A DNA stretch of 64,000 nucleotides from Arachis hypogaea. Lineage: Eukaryota > Streptophyta > Magnoliopsida > Fabales > Fabaceae. Below, piece after piece: positions 1 to 13,176 of the stretch. Below the pieces are notes generated by a model that saw only the letters and a list, made by a program, of their open reading frames with translations, was not told where the DNA came from and searched no databases. Within the stretch, counting starts at the first letter, position 1. Each line of letters begins with the position of its first letter. The position numbers were made by a program, and so were the translations under genes. The DNA lies in assembly GCF_003086295.3 (NCBI RefSeq), contig NC_092051.1:14190810-14254809 (forward strand). The letters run 5' to 3'.

Positions 1-443
1 ACTGTTGTGCCAATGATCAGAAATTATGTTTTAAATTAGCCTCGTGCCATGTATATAATATGATCAGTAATACACGAAGCGGGTAATATGCGCCATAGTG
101 GACTTGAAAGATCAGTACATTTTAGAATTTAGAAACAATATTTGTGTCTGGTCATGGTTGTTCATGTTGTTTCAATAGCACCAGGGTATGTACATGTATA
201 CTTTCTTCCTTTTAACCTGTTTTCATCTTCCGTTCTTCTTTCCTATGTCCTTTTTATGAGTGGGAATGCCATCCAGCTCCTGCATTTTCTGCTGCCAGGC
301 CACGGCTGCCATTATTAGATGCTGCTGTAGCTAGTGGCATGCTTTTCCCTGTTTTGAAAACTTTCCGTTTTCTTGTTCTTTTTTGTTCTTTCTTGGGTTG
401 TTTTTATTTATTCATTTATTTAATACTGATGAGTGTATTGTAG
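1..443 (+). other. Intron of the SEC23-like gene
   Basis: No open coding block is visible. The stretch ends in a TAG acceptor directly before the first recognisable SEC23 exon and is T-rich near that acceptor, so it reads as intron sequence of a gene that begins left of the window. Confidence 0.6.
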
Positions 444-982
444 GGTGCTGAACTTGCAGCTGATGAAGGAAGAAGTGCTGCTGCTTTAGCAGCTTGCCGG
501 ACATTGGCTGAAGAGCTGACAGAATTCCGTTTCCCAGCGCCTCGTATACTTGCATTTAAGGTTAACATTCTCTGCTAATCCCGACTACAAAGTGTATTTT
601 TCTTTGCATATCTCCATTTTCCATCTTCTGCTTAGAAGGTTAATTATAACAGAAAATTTATATCTGAAACAGGAGGGTAGCTCGCAGGCTCGATATTTCG
701 TCTCTCGCCTCATACCAGCACACAAGGATCCTCCTTATGAGCAGGTTAGCATCACTATCACTTCTTCGTTGCAAAACTAAGGTTTTGCTTATTATTAGAT
801 TATGGTGGCATACATTGCATGTTGAATGATGCATGTTTTCGCAGGAGGCAAGATTCCCGCAACTTAAGTCATTGACATCAGAACAGCGAACGAAGCTGAA
901 GAGCAGTTTTGTTCACTTTGATGATCCTAGTTTCTGCGAATGGATGCGAAGCTTGAAAGTTGTGCCACCTGAGCCAAGCTGA
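444..982 (+). CDS. SEC23: SEC23-like COPII coat protein, C-terminal exons (partial)
   Basis: Three in-frame exons (444-560, 673-744, 845-982) with GT-AG borders encode 108 residues and a TGA stop at 980-982. The peptide opens with GAELAADEGRS, continues through RFPAPRILAF, EGSSQARYFVSRL and IPAHKDPP, and ends in FCEWMRSLKVVPPEPS. This order matches the gelsolin-like and C-terminal helical part of plant SEC23 homologues. SEC23 is the GTPase-activating subunit of the Sec23/Sec24 inner COPII coat, which acts on Sar1 at ER exit sites; that role is family knowledge. The zinc finger, trunk and catalytic arginine finger lie left of the window and cannot be checked. Exons are undamaged and codon phases agree across both introns, so the gene looks functional. 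The ATG at 550 lies in another frame across the splice site and is not a start. Confidence 0.85.
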
Positions 983-1290
983 TGTAGGGCCATTTTTGTG
1001 GTTTGATTTTGCTGCATCTTCCAATCAGCACGGTACTCGTTGCTGATTCTTTATTTAGTTGTTTGAGGCGAAGTTTGTTTAGATGATGATGTTTCTCATG
1101 TCCCAAAATCTTTCGCTTCAGTGCCATGTTCAACTTCATTTTGTTCATGTCCGAGAAACATCTATGCAATTGCAAGTTGCAATTGGAGAGAAAAATAGTG
1201 GGGCTTTTTCGTTTTGGTTGGAGAGAATGATTGTGGTGCACAGAATTTTTCACAATTTACATGAACAATAAAGGATTTCACTTAATTTAT
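983..1290 (+). other. 3' UTR of the SEC23-like gene
   Basis: Non-coding sequence follows the stop codon, with a canonical AATAAA at 1267-1272 that probably directs polyadenylation shortly downstream. Short ORFs on both strands here have no recognisable content. Confidence 0.5.
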
Positions 1291-2225
1291 ATCGATAACA
1301 ATTATTGACTGCTTGTGCTATCCTTAATCTCTTGGTTTATGGTTTTTGACCACAAACTTTTTAAGCTGGATTGATTTAATTTTAAAAAGAATTAACAAAA
1401 AGAGAAACGTTTGAAAAAAACAAAAGGAAAAAGAAGAAATGTACTAAGTATTTAACTTGACATTTTTAGATTATGGTCTGCATGTACGAAGCTACTAAAG
1501 TTTAATGGACTCTAACGGAGTTGAAAGATCATATTTTACCTTTTAACATTTTTTTAATGCTTACTAACATGATTACTACATTAAAACTACACATTTTCAA
1601 AGTGAAGGAAACTTAACTGAAGTATTTAAGTTTTTATACATTTTAAATCCTTTAAATTATTAAAATACTTTATCAAACCTTCATGGGTATAGATTATTTA
1701 AAACTCTTACATTTATATTCTTGAAAATATATGTTGTGATAAAGTGACATTTTTTCCCCACACAACCCCCTCAATGGCCTCATTAACCTCATTAAGCATT
1801 GGTGGTTAGTGGTGGAAAGAGATCACTTCTATTACTACCATTTATTTATGTCTCACCAATAAAATTTAGATGTGTTTATTTATTTATTTTATTAATTTGG
1901 TAAAGATACAAAGCTCGAACAAGGGCAAGAATTTTGCGGGCCACTTCGGTTGACTTTAGGGACAAGAAGCAGCGATTACAGATCAGATCAAACGCTTCGT
2001 TGCAATAATTCAATTAATGATAATTAATTACCTTTAATTAAATTAGTACACTAGTAAATAGTAAACAAGTTGCAGGAGTAGTTGACCAGAAGCACAATAC
2101 AATAATGTAGTAGTAGCCATAGAAACTGTAAACAGAATTGGGAATAACACTTCACTGTAAAAAAAAAAAAAGAAAATAATAATTCCTGAGAGAAAGGCGC
2201 GATTTATCTGAAAGAAGAAAACCTA
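1291..2225. other. Intergenic spacer, SEC23-like to ProRS
   Basis: AT-rich sequence of about 0.9 kb between two genes on the same strand. It should contain the ProRS promoter. I see no gene, repeat or RNA in it. Confidence 0.5.
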
Positions 2226-2241
2226 GTAGCCGCTGAAAGCG

Positions 2242-2250
2242 AAAACCCTA
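2242..2250 (+). promoter_or_regulatory. Telo-box (AAACCCTAA) in the ProRS 5' region
   Basis: AAACCCTAA occurs about 160 bp upstream of the ProRS start codon, in or just before the 5' leader. Telo-boxes are known to be enriched near the transcription start of plant translation-machinery genes. That fits this gene; function at this site is inferred. Confidence 0.5.
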
Positions 2251-2316
2251 AAGAGACTCACGCCACAAAATCGCTCTCGCGCGCTTTGTCCCCCTCCGGC
2301 GGCATCTCGGCAATCG

Positions 2317-2394
2317 GTAAGAAACACACTTATGCCGTTTCGATTCATTCCAATTCAGCTACAATCGTCATTTCGTGTTTTTTTCGTGTTACAG
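2317..2394 (+). other. Probable 5' UTR intron of ProRS
   Basis: A GTAAGAAA donor at 2317 and a T-rich tract ending in ACAG at 2394 delimit a 78-bp segment 16 bp before the start codon. A leader intron is the simplest reading; no transcript evidence is available. Confidence 0.5.
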
Positions 2395-2410
2395 GTTCTC
2401 GTCGTTCAGG

Positions 2411-5400
2411 ATGGCGGGGAGTGAAGCGAAAAACTCTGGCTCAAAGCAATCTGGTAATTGTGGCTAGAAACTGTTAAAACGCTTTGTCATTTCTCATTTT
2501 TTTCGGATTTTAGCTTCCATTCTTATGGCCAAATCCTCGCAGGTGCGAAGAAGAAGGAGGTGAAGAAAGAGACTGGATTAGGACTCACGAATCGCAAGGC
2601 TGATAACTTCGGAGAGTGGTATTCCGAGGTATTTTATCCCTCATCTTGTAACTTAGTTTCACGTGTTCTATTGCGTTGGACTTTGAGTTCGGTGGAATTT
2701 GCTGTGCCAGATCTGTTCTTATTGCACTGTGTTCTCGTCTCAGTTGTTTGAATTAATTTGCACAGGTGGTTGTTAATTCCGAAATGATTGAGTACTATGA
2801 CATTTCTGGCTGCTACATTCTGAGGCCTTGGGCAATGGCAATATGGGAGATCATGCAAGTGAGTTTCTTAATTTGTCAGTGTTGTTGGATGGCAGTAGTG
2901 GTGTTTTTCAAACAACTGGTGTTAGTCTAACATAGATCATGTTTATTTGTGTATGATTTGCACAACTAGCTGTATTAAGGTTCTTTTTTATTTCATCAAC
3001 TATATCAGGGATTCTTCGATCCTGAAATAAAGAAGATGAAAATCAAGAATTGCTACTTCCCTTTGTTTGTGTCTCCCGGAGTTTTGGAAAAGGAGAAGGA
3101 GCACGTTGAGGGATTTGCACCAGAGGTGAGAATTTTCTAATTTGTTGGTTAGGCTGTTTAATGTATACTCTTAAGATTTGTTTGAATTATTTGTTTTTCC
3201 CCCCTCTGAAATGGGGACATTATAGAAGATTATTGCAAGCTGAAATCCATTGTTAGATGGCTAGATGATCTGATTTACTGGCACAATATTAAGTAGCAAC
3301 CTCCGTGTATTGTATAGCTGATGAGATTTTGATGTGTTGAAATGAGGAATTATTTATGACTTGCGGCAGAAGGAACTACAAACCTTCTCTGCCTTCTGGA
3401 ATGACTTTCTCTAATGTGCTACTCTTTGACAGGTTGCTTGGGTGACAAAGTCTGGAAAAACCGACTTAGAAATTCCCATTGCCATTCGTCCAACTAGTGA
3501 AACTGTCATGTATCCATACTACTCCAAGTGGATTAGGGGACACCGTGACTTGCCTCTGAAACTTAATCAGTGGTGTAATGTTGTTAGATGGGAGTTCAGC
3601 AACCCCACACCATTCATCAGGTAGCAAGAAGCTTTATATTTTAGCTTGTACTCCTTTCTCCATATTATAATATGATGTTCAAAGTATGATACTAGCCAAC
3701 CAAGCTAGGCCTCAAATTTTCAAATATCCAGCCTTCCAATGTTGTTGTACTGTAAAATTTTGTATGGTTTTTTAATGAATCGAAGTTCCTCTAATGATGA
3801 CTCGCTAATTCTGGTGAATTGGTTGTTAATACAAGCAATAGTGATTGATTTAAATGAACTTATTTTTCAGTAATTTAGCTTGGGCCCTTGTTGCTATCAC
3901 ATTCAAAACTCCATTTTATTGTTGTTTTACATAAATGCATATTTTGATTGCAGGAGTCGAGAGTTCCTTTGGCAGGAAGGACATACTGCTTTTGCAACTA
4001 AGGAAGAGGCAGATGCTGAGGTAATTCTTCAAATAACAAAAGAACATACATTGGCTATGTAGTACCATTCCACATCTGGTGCAATATCATATGCTGATAT
4101 TGATAAGTCCCTACTTTTTGACTTCAGCACATGCGATTCCAGTTTCAGTAGCATCTTTTGAAAACTACTTCCAAAGTTCTCTAAAGTATTACTATTTCAG
4201 GTTCTTGAGATATTGGAATTATATAGGCGCATATATGAAGAGTTTTTAGCCATTCCTGTCATTAAGGGTAAGAAAAGTGAGATGGAGAAGTTTGCTGGTG
4301 GACTTTACACTACCAGTGTTGAGGTATATGTCTGAGACACATGCACGTATGCTGCTATTTTTCTGAATGGAAAAAGTTTGTATATAAATTGTAATGCTCC
4401 CTTTGATAGGCATTTATTCCAAACACTGGACGTGGAGTACAAGGTGCTACTTCTCATTGTCTTGGCCAAAATTTTGCTAAGATGTTCGAGATAAACTTTG
4501 AAAATGAAAAGGGAGAAAAAGCAATGGTCTGGCAAAACTCATGGGCCTATAGTACTCGAACTGTAAGCTTTGATATCTTGAATGTACTGTCATCTGAGGG
4601 TTCCTTCACATCAAATTGCATCTAAGATTTTGACTGTTTTGAACAGATTGGGGTGATGGTGATGGTTCACGGTGATGACAAGGGACTAGTGCTGCCTCCT
4701 AAAGTGGCCTCAGTCCAAGTTATTGTGATTCCGGTGCCTTACAAAGATGCTAATACTCAAGGAATCTTTGATGCCTGTACTGCAACTGTAAATACATTGT
4801 GTGAAGCAGGTATTCGTGCTGAGTCAGATTTTAGAGACAACTATTCTCCTGGATGGAAGTATTCACACTGGGAAATGAAAGGTGTTCCTCTTAGAATTGA
4901 AATTGGGCCAAAGGATTTAGCAAATAAGCAGGTTTTCAATTCTTTAGTACTTCTGCACCAATTCTCGTGTTATGTTGCTTCATCAATCTCAGTTTTGAGC
5001 TGAAAACCAAATAAATCTATTCCAATTTCACACAGGCTAGAGCTGTTCGACGTGATAATGGAGCAAAAATAGACATTGCAAATGACAATTTGGTTGATGA
5101 AGTTAAGAAGTTACTTGACACTGTTCAACAGAACCTTTTTGATGTTGCAAAACAAAAACGAGATGAATGCATTGAGGTTGTACATACTTGGGATGAATTT
5201 GTACAAGCTTTGAACCAAAGAAAAATGATATTAGCTCCTTGGTGTGACGAGGAGGTATGAAGTTCTTTTTGTTTTTGTCCAAATTTTATGTTCTAAATTA
5301 TGTCTTGATGATCACCTTTCCAGCTTTAGATTTTTGAGGCATTTCTTTTTTTATCTGTCTATACTATCTGTGCCATGTACTTATTCAGGTGTATCATGAT

Positions 5401-6147
5401 TAACTAAGATGCATATTGTCACAAAAAGGGTTGAATGAAAAAATATATCAAAACTGCCCCTACAGGATGGTAACGATATATTTTTCTATTTCAAAACTTC
5501 CAATCTGTTGGTACTTGTAGGTTTTCTTCGTTGTCAGATTTACAAATATTAAAGCATTTAATCGTTCCAATTCTAGATCACTTCCATTACATAATTGTCT
5601 TACAATGCACTTGATTAGCTATTAATAATGAACATACTATAGTACTTGCTTCTCTCTAATCTCTTGATGATACTGTTGAGTGTTGACACCCTATTTTGCA
5701 ATACATATTTTTTCTCTCAAGGGACATCATTTAGCTATCTTATGTTCAATATTCAAAATGTCTGACACTATTCATGCTGGATGGTTTGGTGTTTTTCTGG
5801 TATCAATTATCAATTTATATTACTTCAGGCGGTGGAAGCTGATGTTAAAGCAAGGACAAAGGGTGAGATGGGAGCAGCTAAGACACTTTGTAGTCCCTTT
5901 GATCAGCCAGAACTCCCAGAAGGTATAAGCCTTGTCGTTCAAATCTGTGTTAGAAATAATCTTAAAATTGTTTTCTGCAACTGCCCTCTAAAATCTATCT
6001 TAAGCTTTTAGCCAATTCGTATTGATATTTTTTCACGATTTTTTTTATTTTGAATAGTAACACCTTATGTTGCCTTTAATAGGTACCAAGTGCTTTGCGT
6101 CAGAAAAACCTGCGAAGAAATGGTCATATTGGGGCAGAAGTTACTAG
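2411..6147 (+). CDS. Cytosolic-type prolyl-tRNA synthetase (proline-tRNA ligase)
   Basis: Twelve exons join in phase to a 510-residue protein: 2411-2453, 2543-2628, 2766-2858, 3009-3125, 3433-3620, 3954-4020, 4201-4323, 4410-4562, 4647-4931, 5036-5254, 5829-5922, 6083-6147. The enzyme charges tRNA-Pro with proline using ATP. Class II core signatures are visible: RPTSE (about residues 132-136), motif 2 from RWEF to WQEGHTAF (165-187), and the motif 3 region [12 protein letters not shown] (from about 292). An HGTP-type anticodon-binding domain follows (about 308-410). The tail has spaced cysteines and ends in WSYWGRSY; a terminal Tyr is typical of eukaryote/archaeal-type ProRS. No targeting peptide precedes MAGSEAKNS, so a cytosolic site is expected. 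The length fits plant orthologues, and no defects are seen. The start is the first ATG after the leader intron and gives correct phase. Confidence 0.93.
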
Positions 6148-7829
6148 ATTACTAGTTTGTGGTACTTTTTTTTTATATGGGGGGTGCCCTGTCTGGATTT
6201 GTTGAGCACACACCAGTTTTAGTTTTTTCAATTGGTTATTTTCTTTTTCAGCTGTTGGTTGTTCGATGATTTTGTACTACATATTACTTAAAAAACTGCA
6301 GTTAATTGAACATGACATCATTTACTTGACTCACTGATGATATACAGCATCTATTAATTGTTAATAACTAGCCTAACACAAATTGATGAACTCCACGTTC
6401 TCGAGTTTGACCCTTTTTTACTAGCCACAAACATGTTTAGCAGTTGTTCTTCGTGGATTTTGTTCGATTTGTTTAACTTTTATTTTCTTTCCTTTTCTCT
6501 CTCCTTATCTTCACGAATGTAATCTTTTTTTCTTTGTGGACATGACGAATGTAATGTTTGATCAGCGAAAATCAGATTGGGGAGCTCTCCTCAAAATGAC
6601 ACCTTATGGATTGAACTTTCACGTTAGTCAAGTTCATTAATATTGTATTCGACTTCACAGCAATTAGTTACTCCAACATCAACGACAATCGTAAGCATGA
6701 AGGATAATTTCTTTTTTCCTTTTTGGATAATTTCAATTTTTAAAGAAGGTAAGTAATTCAAACTATCAAAATAGCACTTTACTTTACCCTATTATTAAGT
6801 TAAAATTGCTTTTTTTTTTAAATAAATTAATTTAAGTTTATACTGCTTTACAAATAAAATTTTAAAAATAACTTAATATAACTGCTTGCATAATTTTTTT
6901 CTAAAATGTTAAATTATATATTTCTTAATGTGCCTTTTAGAAAAGCATAAACAAAACCCAAATGAAGACAGGAGGAGAAAGCAAGTATTAAAAATCCCCT
7001 TGTCAAAATTGAATGCGTTACGAAGTGCACTATACATGCCAACAAAAGAAGAAGCAACCCCTCGTAAACCAATCAAATTGAGATGCATATTGATAGCACT
7101 TAGCGGTGGCTTCTTTTTCTTTTTGTTCTCTAGGTGGGCAATGGCTTCCATATATTATTATATAAGACCATAACGTTAACACCTGCACAACAATTCAATA
7201 TGTCAAATATTTTATGGAAAAAGTTGATAGGTCTCTATATGTCTGTACTCGACATGCTGATATTTCCTCAATATTTATGTCAATTATCAGTGTACCTAAT
7301 TAAATTACGATATTTTTTTTTCTTTTCCTTTGTCCGATCATTGCGATATGGTCCTTCAAAACTAGCTCTTACCTCTTGTGCCATGTGACATCTTGAACAG
7401 AGGAACACAAATAATATGACTATATAAAGTGAAAAGGACAAATGTATCTTAATCTAATCACTCTCGCGTTGTTGTCTTTTCCCTTGTTGGTAATTGTTTG
7501 GAAACCTAATTCATTCTTCTCCTTCGATTTAACAATAATAATAAGATTTATAGAAGTTCTAATTATATTGAACCTTGTCTATCCAGTTGTGTCAATTTTT
7601 TGTGTGCAACTCCAATAATATGTTGGTCAATTGAGGATGACACAGCAACAACTCTTTTTGGTTAACATGTAAGCATCTTAATTGATGTAAAGTTGAGGAA
7701 ATAGGGCTTAATAGAATTATAATACTTAACAATTTTGTCATTAGATAGAGGGCCTAGAAAGAGAATTAAGAAAGACAAAAAGATGGTAAAAAAATTTTAC
7801 TTAATAGAGTTGATGATTCAGTGAACCTT
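6148..7829. other. ProRS 3' UTR and intergenic DNA
   Basis: The 3' UTR probably runs a few hundred bases past 6147. The rest is AT-rich with only short overlapping ORFs on both strands (6909-7388) that lack codon bias or recognisable domains. Nothing else is supported. Confidence 0.45.
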
Positions 7830-8045
7830 AATAATTTGATTAAGATCTTCTAAAGTGAGAAAGTTGATAAAGAGAAGAGTTAATCACTTTTAAATTAAGA
7901 TAGTGCGGCATATATTTAATGAAAATTACAAAATCAATGGTGATTAACTTCTCACTTTACTTGAACTAAAAAAAAAAACTTATCACTTTACTATTTTATC
8001 AACTTTCTCACTTTAAAACATCTAAATTCTTAATGATTAATCTTA
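7830..8045. mobile_element. Foldback MITE-like element
   Basis: An inverted pair, AAAGTGAGAAAGTTGATAAA at 7852-7871 and its reverse complement at about 7995-8014, brackets AT-rich DNA. Similarity extends outward imperfectly (ATTAAGATCTTCT against AAGAATTTAGATG). Size and stem structure fit a decayed non-autonomous DNA transposon. No clear target duplication was found. Confidence 0.5.
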
Positions 8046-8448
8046 AGGATAATTGACTTTATCGTCTAATCTCAGGATATGAATGTTGCAAATCCATTTA
8101 ATGTGTGTTGGGACAGTGTCGGGGGTGACTTGATTCTATCATTAATTAGAGTGACAAAACATGAATTGCCCACCTGAATTTGAATGATAACTACTCTACT
8201 AACTATGCCAATTACCAAACCAGAAAGCACTAATCAAATGATGCAACATAAGCATGTTGGATGTATTTTTCCGTGCATAATGAAAGTATAAACAACTGCT
8301 AACTTTTGTTGGGGAGAGAAGTGCTTTATGGAAGGATAGCACAGGATACAACAAACATAATTAATGTCATTGCGCTTATAGGATTAAAAGGTTTTTGAGA
8401 ACTAACATAACCTCCGAAATCCTCATTTTTTGAATCATAAAACTTGTA
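8046..8448. other. Intergenic DNA
   Basis: Moderately AT-rich sequence before the Copia element. No gene or repeat is recognised. Confidence 0.4.
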
Positions 8449-8453
8449 AATGG

Positions 8454-8859
8454 TGTAAACTTATTTTAGCGGAAGCATTAATTAGGATCTTAAAAGTTGT
8501 GATTTTTATACCTGGATTGGTTGCCATAACAAGTCCTGATTACGGTAGAGTTGAACTTTAAGACTGATTTTGCAGAGTGTTGGTTACAGTAGAGTTGATC
8601 TTCAACATTGGTTTCTCTCCCTTTCCTTTCCTTCAGACGTTCATCAGGATGACAGTTTCACGGTATTTTCAGTGAGTGGAAACTGTAAAACGTCGTGTGT
8701 CTTGAGGCAGAGAGAGGACCACCTTTTATGTATTATTATCTTTAAATTTAATGCGTCCATCAAATATTAGAATTAACGGATGAGATTAAATCATTAATAG
8801 TTTATAAATAATTATAATTAGGCCACAATAGAAGTTTAAATTATCATAAACTTCCAACA
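8454..8859 (-). repeat. 3' LTR of the Copia element
   Basis: This 406-bp block begins TGTTGGAAG and ends GTTTACA on the element strand. It matches the right LTR closely apart from substitutions and small indels, such as extra bases near 8636-8650. Confidence 0.88.
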
Positions 8860-8872
8860 TTCTCCCACTTGG
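8860..8872 (-). other. Polypurine tract of the Copia element
   Basis: On the minus strand AAGTGGGAGAA directly precedes the TGTTGG start of the 3' LTR, the position and composition of a plus-strand primer. Confidence 0.75.
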
Positions 8873-9164
8873 CCTAAGTGTAATCATATTCTCACACATT
8901 ACATAATTGCTTTAATATGGTAAAATACTTTGTGTGAGTTATGACAGTCATGCATTTAATATGAAACACATTTCTTTCCATATACTACAACCACTAGCAT
9001 CTTACTACACAAGCTACATAAATAACACAATTTTATATCGGTCCCATAAAGTTTCTAGATCATTATGTTATAACTCATACAATAATATTACTTTAACTAG
9101 AAACAACAAACTATCAATGTTCAGAAAACACATAAATAAACATAGTGAGCTCAGAGTGTTAGCA

Positions 9165-12100
9165 TCATTCAGAAGAACCAAGACCCATTCTATGTACATG
9201 TTCCTTAAATGTCTTTGGTTGCAATCCTTTAGTCAATGGATCAGTAATCATAAGTTCTGTTCTAACATGTTCTATGGACACTCTTTGTTTCCGAACTTCC
9301 TCCTTAACGCCAAAGTTCTTTATTTCCATATGCTTGGCATCTTTAGAATATCTATCATTTTTTGAGAAAAATACTGCTGCAGAATTATCACAATAAATTT
9401 TCAATGGCCTAGCAATTGAGTCAACAATGTCAAGTCCTGAAATGAAATTTTACAGCCATAAAGCTTGATTTGTAGCTTCAAAACATGCTACAAATTCTGC
9501 CTCCATAGTAGATGTTGCCACAACGCTTTGCTTGGAGCTTTTCTATGATATGGCAGCTTCTCCAAATAAGAATAAGTAGCCAAATGTAGACTTTCTTGTG
9601 TCAGCACATCCACCAAAATCTGAATCTGAATAACCAATTACTTCTAATTGGCTAGACCTTTTGTACATGAGCATATAATCCTTTGTACCTTGAAGATATC
9701 TTAAAATCTTCTTTGCAGCTTTTCAATGATCCATTCTAGGATTATTTTGATACCTTCCAAGCATTCCTACTGCAAAGCTAATGTCTGGTCTTGTGCAAGT
9801 TTGCACATACATAAGACTTCCCACTACAGAACTATATGGAATTCCTTCCATTTGCTTCCGTTCTATGTCATTTTTTAGGCATTGCATAAGACTAAATTTG
9901 TCCCCTTTTTGAATTGGTGCAATTCCTGCGGAACACTTTTCCATGTTGAACATCTCTAGAACTTTATTTATATAGGCCTTCTGAGACAATCCTAACAGTC
10001 CTTGTGATTTATCACGAAAAATTTCAATTCCTATCACATAGGATGCCTCTCCCATATCTTTCATTTCAAAGTTTCTAGAAAGGTATTCTTTAGTCTCACG
10101 CAACATTCCCAAATTATTTGTTGCAAGCAAAATATCATCAACATATAAGACTAGAAAAATAAACTTACTCCCACTGACCTTTTGGTATATGCATACATCA
10201 ACAACATTTTCTTCAAAACCGAAAGAAAGAATGGTATTATTAAACTTAATATACCATTGTTGTGAGGCTTGTTTTAGTCCATATATTGATTTCTTAAATT
10301 TACACACCATACGACCTTTTCCTTCAGTTGGAAAACCTTCAGGTTGATCCATATAAATTTCTTCATCAAGATTACCATTCAAAAAGGCAGTTTTTACATC
10401 CATTTGATGTAACCCTAAATCATAATGAGCCACAAGTGCCATAATGATATGCAATGAATCTTTCTTAGAAACAGGTGAAAATGTTTCTTTATAATCAACA
10501 CCATTCTTTTGAGTAAATCCCTTAGCAACAAGTCTAACTTTATATCGTTCAACATTGTCTTTTGAGTCTCGCTTAACTTTAAAGACCCATTTACAACCAA
10601 TACATTTAGCACCTTCTGGCAATGCAACAATATCCCAAACTTTGTTATCTTCCATGGATTTTAACTCTTCTTTCATGGCATCAATCCATTTTTCTGAATC
10701 ATCACTATTTATGGCTTGTGTAAATGAAACTGGATCTTTAGATATTTCAATATCTTCTTCTTGTAAATAAGTTTCATAATAGCTTGGAATAGCTGACTTT
10801 CTTTCCCTTTGAGATCTCCTCAATGGTATTTCTTGAGACTCATTTCTTTCTGATATTTGTGAGTTAGTTTCTTCATTGGGAGCATTATCATTTAAATCTT
10901 GTTCATCACTATTAATGTGTTCAACAATAGTTGGAACAACTCTTTGAGTAGGTGTGGATAAAGGAACACTAATATGTATAGGAACATTAACTTTAATTTC
11001 TTTTATTTCTACATTTTGATGATTTTCACTCCCACTAACTTCACCATTTTCAAAGAATTTTGCATTACCAGTTTCTACAATTCTTGGACTATGGTTTGGA
11101 CAATAAAAAATATACCCTTTAGACTTCTCCGGATAGCCAATAAAATAGCCACTCACTGTTCGAGAATCTAATTTCTTTTCTTGTGGATTAAATATTCTTG
11201 CTTCTGCTGGACAACCCCAAACATGTAAATGTCGTAAACTAGGTTTCCTATTAGTCCATAACTCAAAAGGAGTCTTTGGAACAGCTTTACTAGGAATTCT
11301 ATTTAGCAAATACATGGCAGTTTTTAATGCATACATCCACAAGAATTTGGGTAAAGAAGAATTGCTCATCATACTTCTAACCATATCCATTAATGTTCGA
11401 TTACGCCTTTCTGCCACACCATTTTGTTGAGGTGTGTATGGCATTGTGTATTGTGCACATATGCCATGTCTTTCTAGAAGTTTTGCAAATGGACCAGGAC
11501 ATTGTCCTGTTTCATTATGTTTTCCATAATATTCACCACATCTATCTGACCTAACAACTTTTACCTTTTTGTCTAATTGCCTTTCAACTTCTTTAATATA
11601 AATCTTAATAGCATCAACTGCTTGAGACTTTTCTTTAAGCAAATAGACATATTCATAACGTGAAAAGTCATCAATAAAAGTGATGAAATATTTTTCTCCA
11701 CCAATAGATGGAGCATCAAAAGGTTCGCATACATCAGTGTGTATAATTTCAAGAAGCTAACTACTTCTTGTGGCACCTTTCTTGTTTTGTTTGGTTTGTT
11801 TTTCCTTAATACAATCCACACATAAACCAAGATCAGTAAAATTTAAATTTTGTAAAATCTCATTCTTTACTAATCTTTCTATTCTTTCCTTGGATATGTG
11901 ACCCAAGCGTTTATGCCACAAGAATGCAGAACTTTCTTTAGGCGTATTTGGCCTAACTACGTCATTCTGGTACTCAATAAGCAAGGATTCAGAAAATTGA
12001 TCAAGAAGTTTTAATCTATATAAGCCATCAATTAGAACACCATAACCAACAATATTAGAATTTTTAAATAAATTAAAACAACTATGTCCACCATTAAAAA

Positions 12101-13176
12101 AAAATCACAATTGTCCAACTTTGAAACAGAAATTAAATTCCTAGACATTGAAGGTACATAAAGAGTCTTAGGTAAATCTAAATGAAAGCTTATATCCAAC
12201 ACCAAACGATAAGTTCCTATTCCTTCAATTGGCGCTTTCACATGGTTTTCCATGTAGAGGAACATCTTACTTTGGCTTGTGGTTTGGATCGTAAGGAATC
12301 CCTACATTATATTAGATACATGAGTTGTAGCACCAGAATCAAGCCACCAAGAATTATGAGGAATATCAATTAAATTTGATTCATAAGTACATACATATGT
12401 TTCAAATATACCTTTCTTTTCGAACCATGCCTTACGTTTAAGACAATCTTTTTGGAAATGTCCTTCCTTCTTACAGAAATGATACTGTTTTGCATTGGCA
12501 TGTCCTTTCTTCTTAAAATTCTTGGGCTTTGTCTTTAATTTCTTTTCTGATTTGCCAGCTCCTTGAACCAAGTTGACAGAATGACCACCACAATTCTTAA
12601 GTCTATTTTCTTCCTGTATGAGCTTTCCAATCAATTCATTAGCGTCCCATTTTTCCTTCATGATATTATAATTAATTTGAAAAGCTCCATACTCAGAAGG
12701 TAATGAGTTCAGAATGAATTGCATCATAAAGGAGTCATCAACTGTCATACCCAGTGTCTTTAATTTTGCAGCAATATTAGTCATCTCAATAGTATGCTCT
12801 TGCATGCTCTTAGACCCATCAAACTTCATGGCCGTGAGCTGTGACATTAATGTACTAGCGAGTGACTTATCAGCAGAACAGAAGCGGTCTTCCACAAACG
12901 CAAGATATTCTTTAGCACTTTCTGTTTGTGGAAGGGTAGTCTTAATATTGCTTGCAGTAGTCATTCGCATAAACATAAGGCTTAATCTGTTAGAACGTTC
13001 CCATGTCTTAAGTGCATATTTTTCATCCTCATCATTATCATCAGTGATTCCAAAAGTGACAAGTCAAGATCCAAAAGACCTAAATGGAACTTCACTTGTT
13101 CACTCCATTCAGAGAAGTTTAAGCCATTAAACATGGTAACAGATGAAGCTTGCGAATGAATTGAAATACCTGTCAT
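9165..13176 (-). pseudogene. Copia gag-pol polyprotein, degenerate
   Basis: Read right to left: gag starts at 13176 (MTGISIHSQ) and shifts frame near 12980. A UBN2-type gag follows with a knuckle YHFCKKEGHFQKDC, whose first expected Cys is Tyr. Next are the protease motif WLDSGATTH near 12310, a frameshifted segment (12032-12265), and the GAG-pre-integrase HKRLGH block (11757-11984). The longest piece, 9723-11642, holds the integrase core ([23 protein letters not shown]) and reverse transcriptase with LYVDDILLA. RNase H continues to 9165 through in-frame stops at 9721, near 9544 and near 9457; DNSAAV and LTKGLQPKTF are readable. Gene order integrase-RT-RNase H defines Copia. At least two frameshifts and several stops mean no functional polyprotein. 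Confidence 0.9.

Noticed and set aside
6909..7388. Cluster of ORFs on both strands after ProRS
   Set aside because: Short, overlapping, no domain, composition like surrounding intergenic DNA.
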